Positions 1-9,159 of a stretch of DNA of 40,387 nt are shown here, piece after piece. The stretch is from Acaryochloridaceae cyanobacterium SU_2_1. Its GTDB lineage: Bacteria; Cyanobacteriota; Cyanobacteriia; Thermosynechococcales; Thermosynechococcaceae. The DNA lies in assembly GCA_012030735.1 (NCBI GenBank), contig JAAUUW010000010.1, positions 1 to 40,387 on the forward strand. Reading direction: 5' to 3'. The notes under the pieces were generated by a model. That model saw only the letters and a program-made list of their open reading frames with translations. It did not search any database and was not told the DNA's origin. How positions within the stretch are numbered: position 1 is the stretch's first letter; each line of letters starts with the position of its first letter. A program made the position numbers and the translations under genes.

Positions 1-123
1 AGTCGTGCCATCCGATAAGGTCTTCATGAATCAAAATGGGATTTTCCATATCTTTATGATGCTCTATACGGCTTCCTTACAGTCTAATTCAGACTTGTGT
101 GTACACCGTAGCCCTACAGAGGG

Positions 124-927
124 GTGCTAGGCCATGAATTTGTGGGGCTGGTAGAGCAGGGGCCTGAACATCTGATGGGCCAGCGGGTTGTGGGCGATAT
201 TAATGCCGCCTGTGGTCATTGCTGGTTTTGTGATCGAGGCCAACCCACCCATTGCGCAGAACGGACTGTGTTAGGCATTGTCAATCGCCAAGGTGCCTTT
301 GCTGATTACTTGGCCTTGCCTGTCCAGAATCTTCATCGGGTTCCAGATTCTGTAACCACTGAGGTGGCAACTTTTGCTGAACCCCTAGCGGCTGCCTTAG
401 AAATTCAAGAACAAGTCCCGATTAGTGAGCAGGATCGAGTCTTAGTGGTGGGGGATGGCAAGCTTGGTCAACTGGTAGCCCAAACCCTAGCCCTCACAGG
501 CTGTCAGCTCCTAGTCCTTGGGCATCATGCCCAAAAACTTGCCAATTTGGCCCAGCGGGGGATTGCCACGGCCTTAGCCGCCGACATGGGCGATCGCATC
601 TTTGATTTAGTCGTTGAATGTACGGGTAACCCTCAAGGGTTTCACCAGGCCCGTCAGGCCCTGCGTCCCCGAGGCACCCTAATTCTGAAAAGCACCTACG
701 CAGACCAACTCACCCTAGATGCCTCAGCCCTAGTCGTAGACGAAATCACCCTGATCGGATCTCGTTGCGGTCCCATTGCCAAAGCCCTGGACCTGCTAGC
801 TCAGGGCAAAGTAGATGTTACTCCCCTCATCCAGGCTTGCTATCCCTTAGAGCAAAGCTTAACCGCCCTTGCCGTAGCCCAACAAAAGGGCAGCCAAAAG
901 GTGCTCTTACAGATGGATACACCTTAA
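124..927 (+). CDS. Zinc-dependent medium-chain dehydrogenase, N-terminus missing
   Basis: Oxidoreductase of the zinc-binding alcohol/threonine/sorbitol dehydrogenase (MDR) superfamily; the substrate cannot be told. The frame opens at a GTG exactly at the conserved GHE segment (H4, E5). The structural-zinc cysteines C30, C33, C36 and C44 have the classic C-x2-C-x2-C-x7-C spacing. A Rossmann GxGxxG motif (GDGKLG) lies at residues 110-115. Family members have about 50-60 further residues, including the first catalytic cysteine; these are absent. In the same frame the family-like residues PYRGVLGHE begin at base 112, just after a TAG at 109-111, and nothing upstream resembles the family in any forward frame. 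The GTG is therefore probably not a native start: the gene is truncated, or the first ~110 bases are misjoined. The family call is firm; the activity is unknown. Confidence 0.8.
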   Translation: MLGHEFVGLVEQGPEHLMGQRVVGDINAACGHCWFCDRGQPTHCAERTVLGIVNRQGAFADYLALPVQNLHRVPDSVTTEVATFAEPLAAALEIQEQVPISEQDRVLVVGDGKLGQLVAQTLALTGCQLLVLGHHAQKLANLAQRGIATALAADMGDRIFDLVVECTGNPQGFHQARQALRPRGTLILKSTYADQLTLDASALVVDEITLIGSRCGPIAKALDLLAQGKVDVTPLIQACYPLEQSLTALAVAQQKGSQKVLLQMDTP

Positions 928-944
928 AACCTTAAAGCAAAACG

Positions 945-2104
945 TTAAAACGACAATCTCAGATTCTCCCCCTTCACCCAACCCTTGGCAGCAGGTTTTT
1001 CCGCAACCTGAACCGAGTACCAGGCATAGCCATTATCACCCTTGACCTGCTGGAAGACCTTCACCTGTTCCCCAGAAACCCCCCGCCAAGGCAAAATCTG
1101 ATTGGGTGTGGGCTCGGCAAAGAATTCGATAATCCGACCCGCAGGCGCACTGAGAACCGCAGTTCTCGGTTGGGCAAAGTTAGCAAGTAGCCTCACCTGA
1201 TTGCCACGCACCCAGCCTTTGGCTTCAGAGTTTTCTAAAAACTGCACTTCATACCAAGCTAGGCCATCTTCTCCCTTCACCATTTTAAAAGCTTGACCTT
1301 CTGTCCCGAGAGGGCCTTGTGTGGGGTTGCTGCTTTCTCCTTGGGAGCCGATTGCAGCGCCACAAACATCCCGTTGGGAGCTGTGATTGATCCTAAATCT
1401 TTGGCTTGCGATGGAGAGGCAGTCGCCATGGTTTTCTTGGGCGGCTGTACCTTAACAAAATCACCACGCACCCAGCCCTTCGTTTTAGAGTCTATAAATT
1501 CGAGGTTATACCAGGTATAAGTATCCTTACCCAAGGTTTGCTTGAGAACGGTAGCGCGATCTCCTGGCTCACCGCTAAAACCGGATCCGACTCAACATTG
1601 GGCTGCGATCGTACATTAATGCCTGTCTCAGGATTCTCAGCCACAATCACAGCAGCAGTCGATTGCTCCACTGGTGCCGCCAAAGGCCCCGCAGAGACAG
1701 GCGGCTGCTCAGCAGCAGGCGGCGATGCGGTGGAAGCTGGTTGTCCAGGGGGAGAAGCTGGAGAAGTTCCCCCCGTTGCCGCTGCCGGCGTAGGGGGTCA
1801 CATCTTCAAGGACTGTAAAGGACTCTTCAGGAACCCAATGGTCCCCAATTTTGAGCCAAACCTGCCCTTCGTTACTAAAGACTTTTAATTTCGGACTGAG
1901 AATAATGCCGGGCTTATACTCGCCGATCACTTGTCCCCCAGACTTAGGTTGAGCATATATCTCCGCCCCGCCTGGCTTGACCTGCACAGTTTTGGGGTAG
2001 GCCTCTGCAGGGTTCGCAGAGAGGATCTGGGGGGAGAAGACCCCAGCAGTGATCACAGCCACACTACTCACCAAAAGCTTTTGCAGAATTGAGGAACGCC
2101 ACAT
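945..2104 (-). CDS. Secreted protein with four SH3-like domains (frameshifted three times)
   Basis: Probable periplasmic or cell-wall-associated protein built from four bacterial SH3-like modules, a fold that often binds peptidoglycan peptides. The ATG at 2104 is preferred because AAGGAGA (2119-2113) sits 8 nt upstream; an in-frame upstream start lacks this. Residues 1-35 form a signal peptide ending near NPAEA. The first SH3-like unit is followed by a Pro/Ala/Thr-rich linker and three units that each end in a KGWVRG or KGWVKG motif. The frame breaks at three runs: a C run at about 1795, a T run at about 1580 and an A run at about 1284 (minus-strand sense). Restoring one base at each joins all pieces into roughly 385 residues. 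It lies downstream of chpY on the same strand with about 230 bp between. No enzymatic domain is visible, so a binding role is inferred. Confidence 0.72.
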
Positions 2105-2333
2105 CGATCTGTTCTCCTTACGCATCAATATCAAGCTAGTTTAAGGAATCCTGTCCATCCTCTACCAAGATTTGCCAAAAATGGGCAAACTCAGCTAGCA
2201 CTCTTTACTTTTCTTAGCAGCTCAAGGAATGCTCCAGCCTACCCCCTGATCAACTATAAGACCATCGGACAGAATTCTAAATTCTTACTACCCATTACAG
2301 TCACAGCATGCAAACCAACAAAAGCATTGCTGA

Positions 2334-3469
2334 TCACAAATTAACCTGCAACAGCCGCGACTTTAGAAAGCGATTCATCCAATTTTCCAAATATCGTCGG
2401 TTAGCTTTTTGCTCATCTAGGTTGTTTGTAGATAAGGGATGGGGGGCCAATCCTTGAATTGCTGCCGTGGTGACGCAAAACATTGACTGTTGAAAGGTTT
2501 CACAAATTTTTATGCGGATGTCACTCTCTTGCCGTAATCCTTGCTGATAGCGTTCTAGCAGTGCCTTAGGTAAATAGTGACGCATATCTTGCATCAGTAA
2601 AGTGGGAGGAATTCCTGAACTACCAATGGGCAAAGGGTCTGCATAGAGGGCGCCATAAGCAAAATCACTTTGAAAGATAGGAACTTGATAGGCTTGAGCA
2701 TTGTAAGAAATTGTGCCAGGAAAAGGTGTGCCTCGGAAAAAAACTGCTTCCACATAGGGGACAGCGGTATCCATCAAAAAAGTTAGGTTTGCAGCGGGGG
2801 GCAAAATTTCATAAACTTGCCCCTTGATGCTCACTTGGTAGGTAATCGGCAAACTAGCACTTGCTACCAATCCTTGAAGAATATGATCAACCACCGCTGG
2901 AATGGACTGAATTTCACCCTGTTCATAGCGATGAGCCAAAGCTATAAATATATCGCTCATGACCCGCCAAAACTGGCCCAAGGCACTGTAGTAAGCTTAA
3001 TTGGGCGGATTTGTTCAGGCAAATACTCTGGAAAAACACGATGCAAGACCAGCATCAACGGGTTGGATTTAAACTTGGCTTGAATAACGGGCTCAATCGC
3101 CCTTCGGAAATCCGGTGAATCTAGATAGCTATCCAAACCCCCACCGCCATGCCAAAACATAGACTTCATGCAATATTCAGCATATTCATAATTAATGCGG
3201 TCATGGTACAGAAATTTCAATAGTTTCTTGGGATTAACCTCGCCATTGAAATACTTAAAAAATGGGAATAGCACCAAAAATTGTTCGTTCGCAATATAGA
3301 TCAGATTTCGGGAGTAAGCATCTAGCACAATCCCATAGCTTTCCAGAATGGCCACTACCTCTAAAACCCGATCTGGAGAGTCTGCTAGCAAGGCTTCACC
3401 TGCTTCCAATCGGTGAATAAAGTCGGCTAAGGGATGCTTTGAAGGTTCTAACTGGGGCGTATTAACCAT
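2334..3469 (-). CDS. chpY: CO2 hydration protein ChpY/CupA of the NDH-1MS complex (one frameshift)
   Basis: Peripheral subunit of the specialised thylakoid NDH-1 complex that converts CO2 to bicarbonate in the cytosol; believed to carry the hydration site. The N-terminal part (170 residues from the ATG at 3469) and the C-terminal part (about 215 residues) are both typical of the ChpX/ChpY family, for example the FWHGGGGLDSYLDSPDFR and GQFWRVMSDIF segments. One base is missing at the AA run near 2996-2998; restoring it gives a continuous join reading YYSALGQFWRVMSD and a protein of about 380 residues. The ATG lies 2 nt after the ndhD3 stop, which indicates translational coupling. Its position behind ndhF3-ndhD3 argues for the inducible high-affinity form (CupA/ChpY) rather than the constitutive CupB/ChpX. 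A cupS gene, the usual next gene, is not found. Confidence 0.85.
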
Positions 3470-3471
3470 GA

Positions 3472-5077
3472 CTAAACTTGGGGAGAAACGGAATGCTGAG
3501 ATTCTATCCAGAGGGATGCTGTGACCGGCAAGTGAGGGGACCCAGTTGCTAGGGTTGACTCTGCTGTGGGAATGGTTTTGATGACTGGAGGTCTTGGATT
3601 ATAGGGAATCAAGCCAGAGATTTGAGTCTCACTCCACCGTACAATCCAGTTAGGTTGCAACCCCAACAGAAAAATCAACCCGACTAAAATAGCAGCAGGT
3701 AGACGATCAACCCAATTTGCAGAGGGTATTTGAGACAATTCATCGGTTAAGCGACCAAAGAAAACTCGGTTAATCATCAACAAGAAATAAACGGCTGTTA
3801 AGCCCGTAGCCACCATGCAAAAAAGGGTCTGCACGGGAAAGATGGGGAAACTACCTCGAAAAATCAAAAACTCAGAGACAAAGCCCACCATGCCGGGGAT
3901 ACCAGCACTAGCCATTACCCCTAAGATCATCATGCTGCCAATGAGGGGCAATCCTCGTTCTGGATTGAGTAACCCTCTAAGAAAGTACATGTCTCGACTG
4001 CCTGTTTTTTTGTAAACCACACCCACCAATAAAAAAAGCAATCCGGAAATCAGGCCATGGCTTACCATTGGCAGACCGCAGCAATCATACTCAACTGTGT
4101 TGAAGCAGCAGCAGCTAAGAGGATAAAAGCCATATGAGCAATGGAGGCATAGGCAACCACTTTTTTCATGTCTTGCTGAAAAATAGCACAGGATGTTCCA
4201 TATAAGGCACTCACGGCTGCCCAGGCCGCTAGCCAGGGAGATAAATAGACCCAAGCATCTGGGAGCAGACCAACCCCATAACGAAGTAAGCCATAGGTGC
4301 CTAGCTTGAGCAACACTCCAGCCAACAGCACAGAAACAGGTGTAGAGGCTTCCACATGGGCATCTGGCAGCCAAGTATGGAGCGGGAAAAAAGGAATTTT
4401 AATGCCAAACCCTAACAAAATACCGATCATCAGGATTAGCTGAATGTTAAGGGTGAGGCGCTTGGGGTATCAGAAGAACCAACAATAATGGCTCGCAGGG
4501 GTTCGTAGGCGAAGCTTGAGGCACCAGACAGCCAAACAATCCCTAAAAATGAGGCAAACAAAAGAATTCCGGACAAAGCAGTATAGATTAAAAATTTGGT
4601 GGCAGCATAATTTCGTCTAGCTCCTCCCCAATGGCAATCAAAAAATAAAGCGGAATAATTTCTAATTCATAAAACAGGAAAATAGTAGGACATCCTGGGC
4701 TAGGAAGGCGCCTGCAACACTAGAGTTGAGCAATAACATTAGCCCGTAGTAGAACCGAGGTCGCTCAATATTGGTATCCGTACTCCAAAGGGCGATCAGG
4801 GTGAGCAGGCTGTTTAAGGCAATCAGAGGCAGGGATAATCCGTCTAGGGCTAATGATAGTTAAATCCAATCGCCTCAATCCAAGGCACAAATTCTCCAAA
4901 TTGCATGGTTGCCTGATCGGGGTTGAACTGCACCGCTAAAAATATTGTCCAGATTAGAACAGCACTCGCCACCACCAGTGCCACAGGCCGCGCATGTTTT
5001 GTCTCTGCTTGTGGATGGGGCCAAAGGCCAATGACAAGAACCCCCGCGATGGGTAACCACACTAAAACACTGAGCAT
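3472..5077 (-). CDS. ndhD3: NDH-1 subunit D3 (NdhD3), broken by five frameshifts
   Basis: Antiporter-like membrane subunit of the CO2-uptake NDH-1MS complex. The pieces match the NdhD/NuoM family in order: an N-terminal helix (MLSVLVWLPIAG), the SLPLIALNSLLTLIALWS segment, FFLFYELEIIPLYFLI with its conserved Glu, FFPLHTWLPDAHVEA, then DMKKVVAYASIAHM and later helices. The frame is lost near 4857, 4680, 4632, 4464 and 4068. Each break is repaired by adding one base to a short run (T, T, T, C and A in the coding sense), giving about 535 residues. ATG 5077 is chosen because it begins the family N-terminus, although the frame extends 15 codons further. The gene lies between ndhF3 and chpY in the usual order. 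Real decay is possible, but the pattern favours sequence error. Confidence 0.85.
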
Positions 5078-5192
5078 TGGGTTAAAACTAACTCCAAACG
5101 AATAATACCGACTTGCATGCAAGATACTCTGTTAGGGATCACCCTCTGGGAGAAGAGCAATAGACTGTTGTTGAGTAAATATAGTGCAGCGA

Positions 5193-7104
5193 TTAGTTCA
5201 GTAGTGTTGACCAATAATTAATGATCCCTTGCCAATCATCTCGCAATAGCAACCATAAAAACACGGTGATCCCTAACATAATTGTCAGTAAATAGGTTTG
5301 AGATCGACCGGAAACATTGTATTTCAAGCTCTGAGCGCTTAGCAAAGTGACCTTGCCAACCAAGTTAACACCACCATCAACAATATGTTGATCTAACCAG
5401 GTCGTGAGCTGAGAGGACAACCGAACTGCTGCTACCACGGTAAATTCATACAGGCGCTCAATGTAAAGATCGTAGGCTAAGAAATCTTGGCAGAAGCGCA
5501 GGTAAAATCGTGTCGGACGAGACCAAACTTTGCTTAGTTCAAGCTGCCAAGCAATGATGCAACCCATGAGACCAGAAAGGATCAAGATGGGGAGGGCAAA
5601 GGGAATGGTGGATTGAGAAAAGATGGCTTGAGATGGGATTGGACTTAGCCATAAAGACCATTTCAAGGGCATTAAGGGAAAGAGCAAAACAGCAACGGTT
5701 AAGGTCACCATTGGTAATGCCATGGGCCACTGGACCTCGGGTGCTCGGCGAGTTTTTTCTTGCGGGGTGCCTAAAAAGACCCAGCGAAAGACTCGGGTGA
5801 GGTTAATCGCGCTGGCGGTATTGACTAAGAGTAATAAGAGGAATAGCCAAATCGGCAAGTACCAGCCCCCTGTTAGCCATTGCTGGAGGATTCGAAACAG
5901 GCCCATGGGTAATAGGGCGATCAAGCTGGCGGTACCGACGGCAAAGGCTGCGGTGGTGGCAGGCATCCGAGACCAGAGACCGCCCATCTCCATGATGTTT
6001 TGACTGCTGGTGACGGAGATGACGGAACCAATACTCATGAATAATAGAGCTTTTGCGATCGCATGGGTCAGCAATAGGGACAAAGCAATATTCACCTGCC
6101 CAAGACCCACAGCAATGAAAACTAGCCCTAAATAAGCACTAGTGGAATGGGAAAGAGCGCGCTTAATATCAATTTGAGCAATGGCAATGAGAGAGGCCCC
6201 CACTGCAGTTACCCCCCCCAATCAGCAGCAGGGCCGTAGAGGCAAACTGCGACAAACTAAAAATCGGCTGCAACTTAATGAGAAAATATGCCCCCATCGA
6301 AACCACCACAGAATTTCGCATCACACCTGCAGGATTAGGGCCTTCCATCGCTTCATCCAGCCAGAGGTTCAAGGGAAACTGGGCACATTTCCCTGTTGGT
6401 CCAGCAATCAAAGATAGACCCAATAGAGCATCCGTCAAGGGCGGCAAGGTCGTTGACTCGCTCCAAGCCGTCAACTCAGAGAAGGTTAAGCCTGCTCCAT
6501 AACTTGAGAGGCCCACCAATCCCATCAGCAAAATGATATCTCCGACCCGTTTAGTCAAAAAAGCATCCCGAGCTGCCGTCACAACCAACGGTTGTGCATA
6601 CCAAAAACCCACCAATAGATAAGAGGTCAAGGTCAGCATTTCTAGCAACGCATAGCTGAGGAGCAAAGAGTCACTAATGGCAATACCGGATAAGGCCCCC
6701 TCAAAAAAACCCATCAAACCGTAAAACCGGGCCATGGACCAATCTCTCTCCATATACCCAAGGCCGAAGCATTGGCAAAGCAGGCTAATAAAAGTGACAA
6801 ACTCTAAGGCGCCAATACTGACAGGAGAAATTTCAATGGCAAAGGATAAATTCAAGTCGGCAACCTGTAGCCATTCGAACACAACTTGTTGTGGGGGCTG
6901 ATTCAAGACCTGTTGAAAGACGATACCGCTATGAATACAACTCAGCAGGGTCATCAGTAAATTGATATAGACAGCAGGGCGAGGCCCCGTGCGTCTCACA
7001 GCTCCCAAGGACCAAGGTAGGGTGAGCAGAGCACCCAATAAACCATAGAATGGGATCCACCAAACCGTCTGAACAAGGAATTGAGATATCACAATTGAAA
7101 ACAT
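5193..7104 (-). CDS. ndhF3: NDH-1 subunit F3 (NdhF3), one frameshift
   Basis: Large proton-pumping, antiporter-like subunit (NuoL/NdhF family) of the low-CO2-inducible NDH-1MS complex in the thylakoid membrane. First gene of the minus-strand ndhF3-ndhD3-chpY set. ATG 7104 follows an in-frame TTG at 7107. The N-terminus (WWIPFYGLLGALLTLPWS), the RTGPRPAVYINLLMT segment and GPTGKCAQFPLNLWLDEAMEGP are typical of NdhF3/F4. An eight-G run (plus-strand C 6212-6219) shifts the frame; with seven, IGGVTAVGASLIAIAQIDIK reads through. The C-terminal half contains the RALSHST segment and helices to the end, about 635 residues in total. The start region shows no clear Shine-Dalgarno sequence. The gene is transcribed away from ccmK across about 740 bp. 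Confidence 0.88.
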
Positions 7105-7698
7105 CAAGAAGTGAGTTTTAAAGGGATGGCAGTAAGATTCACCCTCAGAGGAGGTGAAAAAGCTCGTTTAATCAGAATTAAGTTTATGAGAAAGTTTTGG
7201 CTAAAACTCACCCGCAAAGCTAACAATTAATATAAATAAGTTATTTTTATGCAAACTGAATATAAAAATTATGACTTAATCCTGAATATTATTTCGATAG
7301 TTTTCGTAGAGCGTTATTACTGTATCAAAATATGGTACTCAGCCATCAGTAGATATTTCCCTATAAATAAGCTAGACTTATCTATAGGTTACCAATCTCT
7401 ATCCCTGGTCTGGCCGCCTCAAAGCCTTGAGTTTGAAGCATCGATCCGATGGCGCCTTCTCAAAAATGAGCTTGCGATTCAGATCCCTAAAAGCCTTGGC
7501 AAGCATAAGTCTTAATCCTTGATCTAGTCAGAATCCCATGGGGAGCAATGCCGTGAAAGGCTCCTGATATTAATGGCTGTATAACCGCGGTCTAATCCCG
7601 ACCCTGTTAGGCTTAAGCTGCCTTTGTCAAGTTATCCTCTCGAGAAAACAATAAGTTTTATTTATGATTTTTATTTATACAAATAATCTAGAGTTATG

Positions 7699-7726
7699 TT
7701 GACAAAGCTGATCCTAGATATATATG
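7699..7726 (+). promoter_or_regulatory. Sigma70-like promoter candidate for the ccm operon
   Basis: A perfect TTGACA (7699-7704) is followed after 16 bp by TATATG (7721-7726). This would start transcription about 110 nt upstream of the ccmK ATG. It is the best -35/-10 pair I found in the region, but AT-rich sequence gives frequent chance -10 boxes. Confidence 0.42.
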
Positions 7727-7758
7727 CTGAGTTCTGCAAGCTTGAAAGTGCTTCCAAT

Positions 7759-7777
7759 AAAGTCAATCAATGACTTT
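7759..7777. promoter_or_regulatory. 19-bp palindrome in the ccm leader
   Basis: AAAGTCA (7759-7765), spacer ATCAA, TGACTTT (7771-7777): a perfect 7-bp inverted repeat with a 5-nt centre. It lies about 30 bp downstream of the putative -10 and 70 bp before ccmK. It could be an operator (it contains TCAAT and CAATGA elements reminiscent of LysR-type sites) or a small RNA hairpin. The function is inferred only. Confidence 0.4.
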
Positions 7778-7846
7778 CCTGCAAGAATTTTTAGGTAGCA
7801 TAAATACTTATTAATTAGTGATTTCTTAAAATCAGGAGATGTGGCG

Positions 7847-8155
7847 ATGCCAATTGCGGTTGGGATGATTGAAACGAAAGGTTTTCCTGCTGTGGTAGAA
7901 GCTGCAGATGCGATGGTGAAGGCGGCTCGGGTCACCCTCGTCGGCTATGAAAAGATCGGCAGCGGTCGGGTGACGGTGATTGTTCGGGGTGATGTGTCTG
8001 AGGTTCAGGCCTCTGTCTCGGCGGGCACTGAATCTGTGAAACGGGTGAATGGGGGTGAAGTTCTTTCTACCCATATTATTGCCCGCCCTCACGAAAATCT
8101 CGAATACGTTCTACCAATGAGCTATACGGAGGAAGTGGAACAGTTCCGCTCCTAG
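7847..8155 (+). CDS. ccmK: Carboxysome shell protein CcmK, first copy
   Basis: Hexameric BMC-domain protein that tiles the facets of the beta-carboxysome shell. The 102-residue product is a near-canonical CcmK1/CcmK2: it begins [20 protein letters not shown] and carries the pore-forming KIGSGRV segment and the C-terminal [13 protein letters not shown] segment. Start choice: a GTG at 7841 is also in frame, but AGGAG at 7834-7838 is 8 nt before the ATG at 7847 and only 2 nt before the GTG, so the ATG is preferred. It is the first gene of the ccmK-K-L-M-N-O operon. The second ccmK copy follows after 109 bp and is nearly identical over most of its length. Confidence 0.96.
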   Translation: MPIAVGMIETKGFPAVVEAADAMVKAARVTLVGYEKIGSGRVTVIVRGDVSEVQASVSAGTESVKRVNGGEVLSTHIIARPHENLEYVLPMSYTEEVEQFRS

Positions 8156-8179
8156 CTAGCATCAATAACCGGTCGGCCA

Positions 8180-8203
8180 TCACCTTGATCTATGTCAAGG
8201 TGA
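8180..8203 (+). terminator. Hairpin between the two ccmK genes
   Basis: TCACCTTGA (8180-8188), loop TCTATG, TCAAGGTGA (8195-8203): a perfect 9-bp stem. Outer GGCC blocks flank it on both sides. No U tract follows, so a full terminator is unlikely. A processing, stabilising or partial-termination element that sets the relative amounts of shell mRNA is plausible. Confidence 0.5.
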
Positions 8204-8264
8204 AAGGTCTCTCTGTGGCCAGAGTAGTTTAGTCCTCAAGCAATCAATATTAGGGAGTTTAATT

Positions 8265-8612
8265 ATGTCGATAGCAGTTGGTATGGTGGAAACCCTTGGT
8301 TTTCCTGCTGTGGTAGAAGCTGCAGATGCGATGGTGAAAGCGGCTCGGGTCACCCTCGTTGGCTATGAAAAGATTGGCAGTGGCCGGGTAACAGTCATTG
8401 TTCGGGGTGATGTGTCTGAAGTTCAGGCCTCTGTCTCGGCGGGCACTGAATCTGTGAAACGGGTGAATGGAGGTCAGGTTTTATCGACCCATATTATTGC
8501 TCGCCCCCACGAGAACTTGGAATATGTCTTACCCATGCGGTATACCGAGGAAGTGGAGCAGTTCCGCGAAAGCATCAATGGTCCTCGAGCGCTACCTATT
8601 CGCAAATCCTAA
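8265..8612 (+). CDS. ccmK: Carboxysome shell protein CcmK, second copy
   Basis: Second BMC-domain hexamer-forming shell facet protein (115 residues). It starts [20 protein letters not shown] and shares essentially all core residues with the first copy, including KIGSGRV around the pore. It differs mainly in a 13-residue C-terminal tail (after EQFRE) of the kind seen in CcmK1-type paralogues. GGGAG lies just upstream of the ATG. Even silent positions are largely shared with the first copy, pointing to recent duplication or gene conversion. The ccmL GTG follows 13 nt after its stop. Confidence 0.96.
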   Translation: MSIAVGMVETLGFPAVVEAADAMVKAARVTLVGYEKIGSGRVTVIVRGDVSEVQASVSAGTESVKRVNGGQVLSTHIIARPHENLEYVLPMRYTEEVEQFRESINGPRALPIRKS

Positions 8613-8625
8613 GAGTTGATATTGC

Positions 8626-8925
8626 GTGAAGATTGCAAAGGTTTTAGGAACGGTTGTTAGTACGCAGAAGACGGAAAGTCTTCAGGGCACTAAGTTTCTG
8701 TTAGTTCAGCGACTAGACCATCAAGGTCAGCTCCTTCCTGAATATGATGTAGCAGCTGATTGCGTCGGTGCGGGGGTAGATGAATGGGTGTTAGTCAGCC
8801 AAGGGAGCGCTGCTCGGCAGTTTCGCGGCTATGAGCAACGCCCTCTAGATGCCTTAATCATTGCTATTATCGATACTGTGTCGGTTAGTGAAGGTTTGGT
8901 CTATACCAAACGAGATGGCTACTAG
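8626..8925 (+). CDS. ccmL: Carboxysome vertex protein CcmL
   Basis: Pentameric EutN/CcmL-family protein that caps the vertices of the icosahedral shell. The 99-residue length is normal. It begins (GTG start) with KIAKVLGTVVSTQK and carries the conserved YDVAADCVGAGVDEWVLVSQGSAAR block. The GTG is supported because it gives the exact family N-terminus; AAGAG lies about 12 nt upstream. Third gene of the ccm operon, 13 nt after ccmK. A 234-bp spacer with a small hairpin (CCAACC/GGTTGG, 9015-9030) and a HIP1 palindrome (TTGCGATCGCAA, near 9126) separates it from ccmM. Confidence 0.95.
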   Translation: MKIAKVLGTVVSTQKTESLQGTKFLLVQRLDHQGQLLPEYDVAADCVGAGVDEWVLVSQGSAARQFRGYEQRPLDALIIAIIDTVSVSEGLVYTKRDGY

Positions 8926-9159
8926 GGTGTGAGGGATGGTAGTGAGGCTCCTCTAGGAATCACATCTCACTGATAGCACTACATATTGTGGGGTATGGTT
9001 CCTCTTAGCCAAGGCCAACCTAAAGGTTGGTAGCCGCTCTGCGCCATGCAAAACACGCAAATATTAGCATCTGTTTTTGAAGCAATAGGTTGGTGATCCA
9101 TTTAATGCTTTCAGATTGGATCGCTTGCGATCGCAATTTTCCAAGGAGAGACTTTCGGC

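Larger units (their letters stand above)
7108..7846. promoter_or_regulatory. Divergent control region between ndhF3 and ccmK
   Basis: About 740 bp of AT-rich sequence between two divergent CO2-concentrating operons. It contains an open frame at 7249-7515 (88 codons, no ribosome site, no recognised family), which I do not accept as a gene. Visible signals are a sigma70-like promoter and a 19-bp palindrome toward ccmK (listed separately), and an imperfect inverted repeat near 7138-7160 toward ndhF3. In other cyanobacteria the ndhF3 operon is controlled by the LysR-type repressor CcmR/NdhR, so a binding site here would be expected, but I cannot place it with certainty. Confidence 0.5.

Noticed and set aside
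89-105. Partial resemblance of TTCAGACTTGTGTGTAC to a sequencing adapter
   Set aside because: Only the first seven bases and a TGTG match; the rest diverges, so chance is the simpler explanation.
1406-1888. Plus-strand open frame opposite the SH3 gene
   Set aside because: It is antisense to clearly conserved SH3 units and a Pro/Ala linker; its Gly/Ala-rich content follows from that.
6212-6219. Programmed frameshifting at the G run in ndhF3
   Set aside because: Similar breaks at many unrelated runs across the window make a specific recoding signal unlikely.
7249-7515. 88-codon open frame in the ndhF3-ccmK spacer
   Set aside because: No ribosome site, AT-driven composition and no recognisable domain; it lies in a likely control region.
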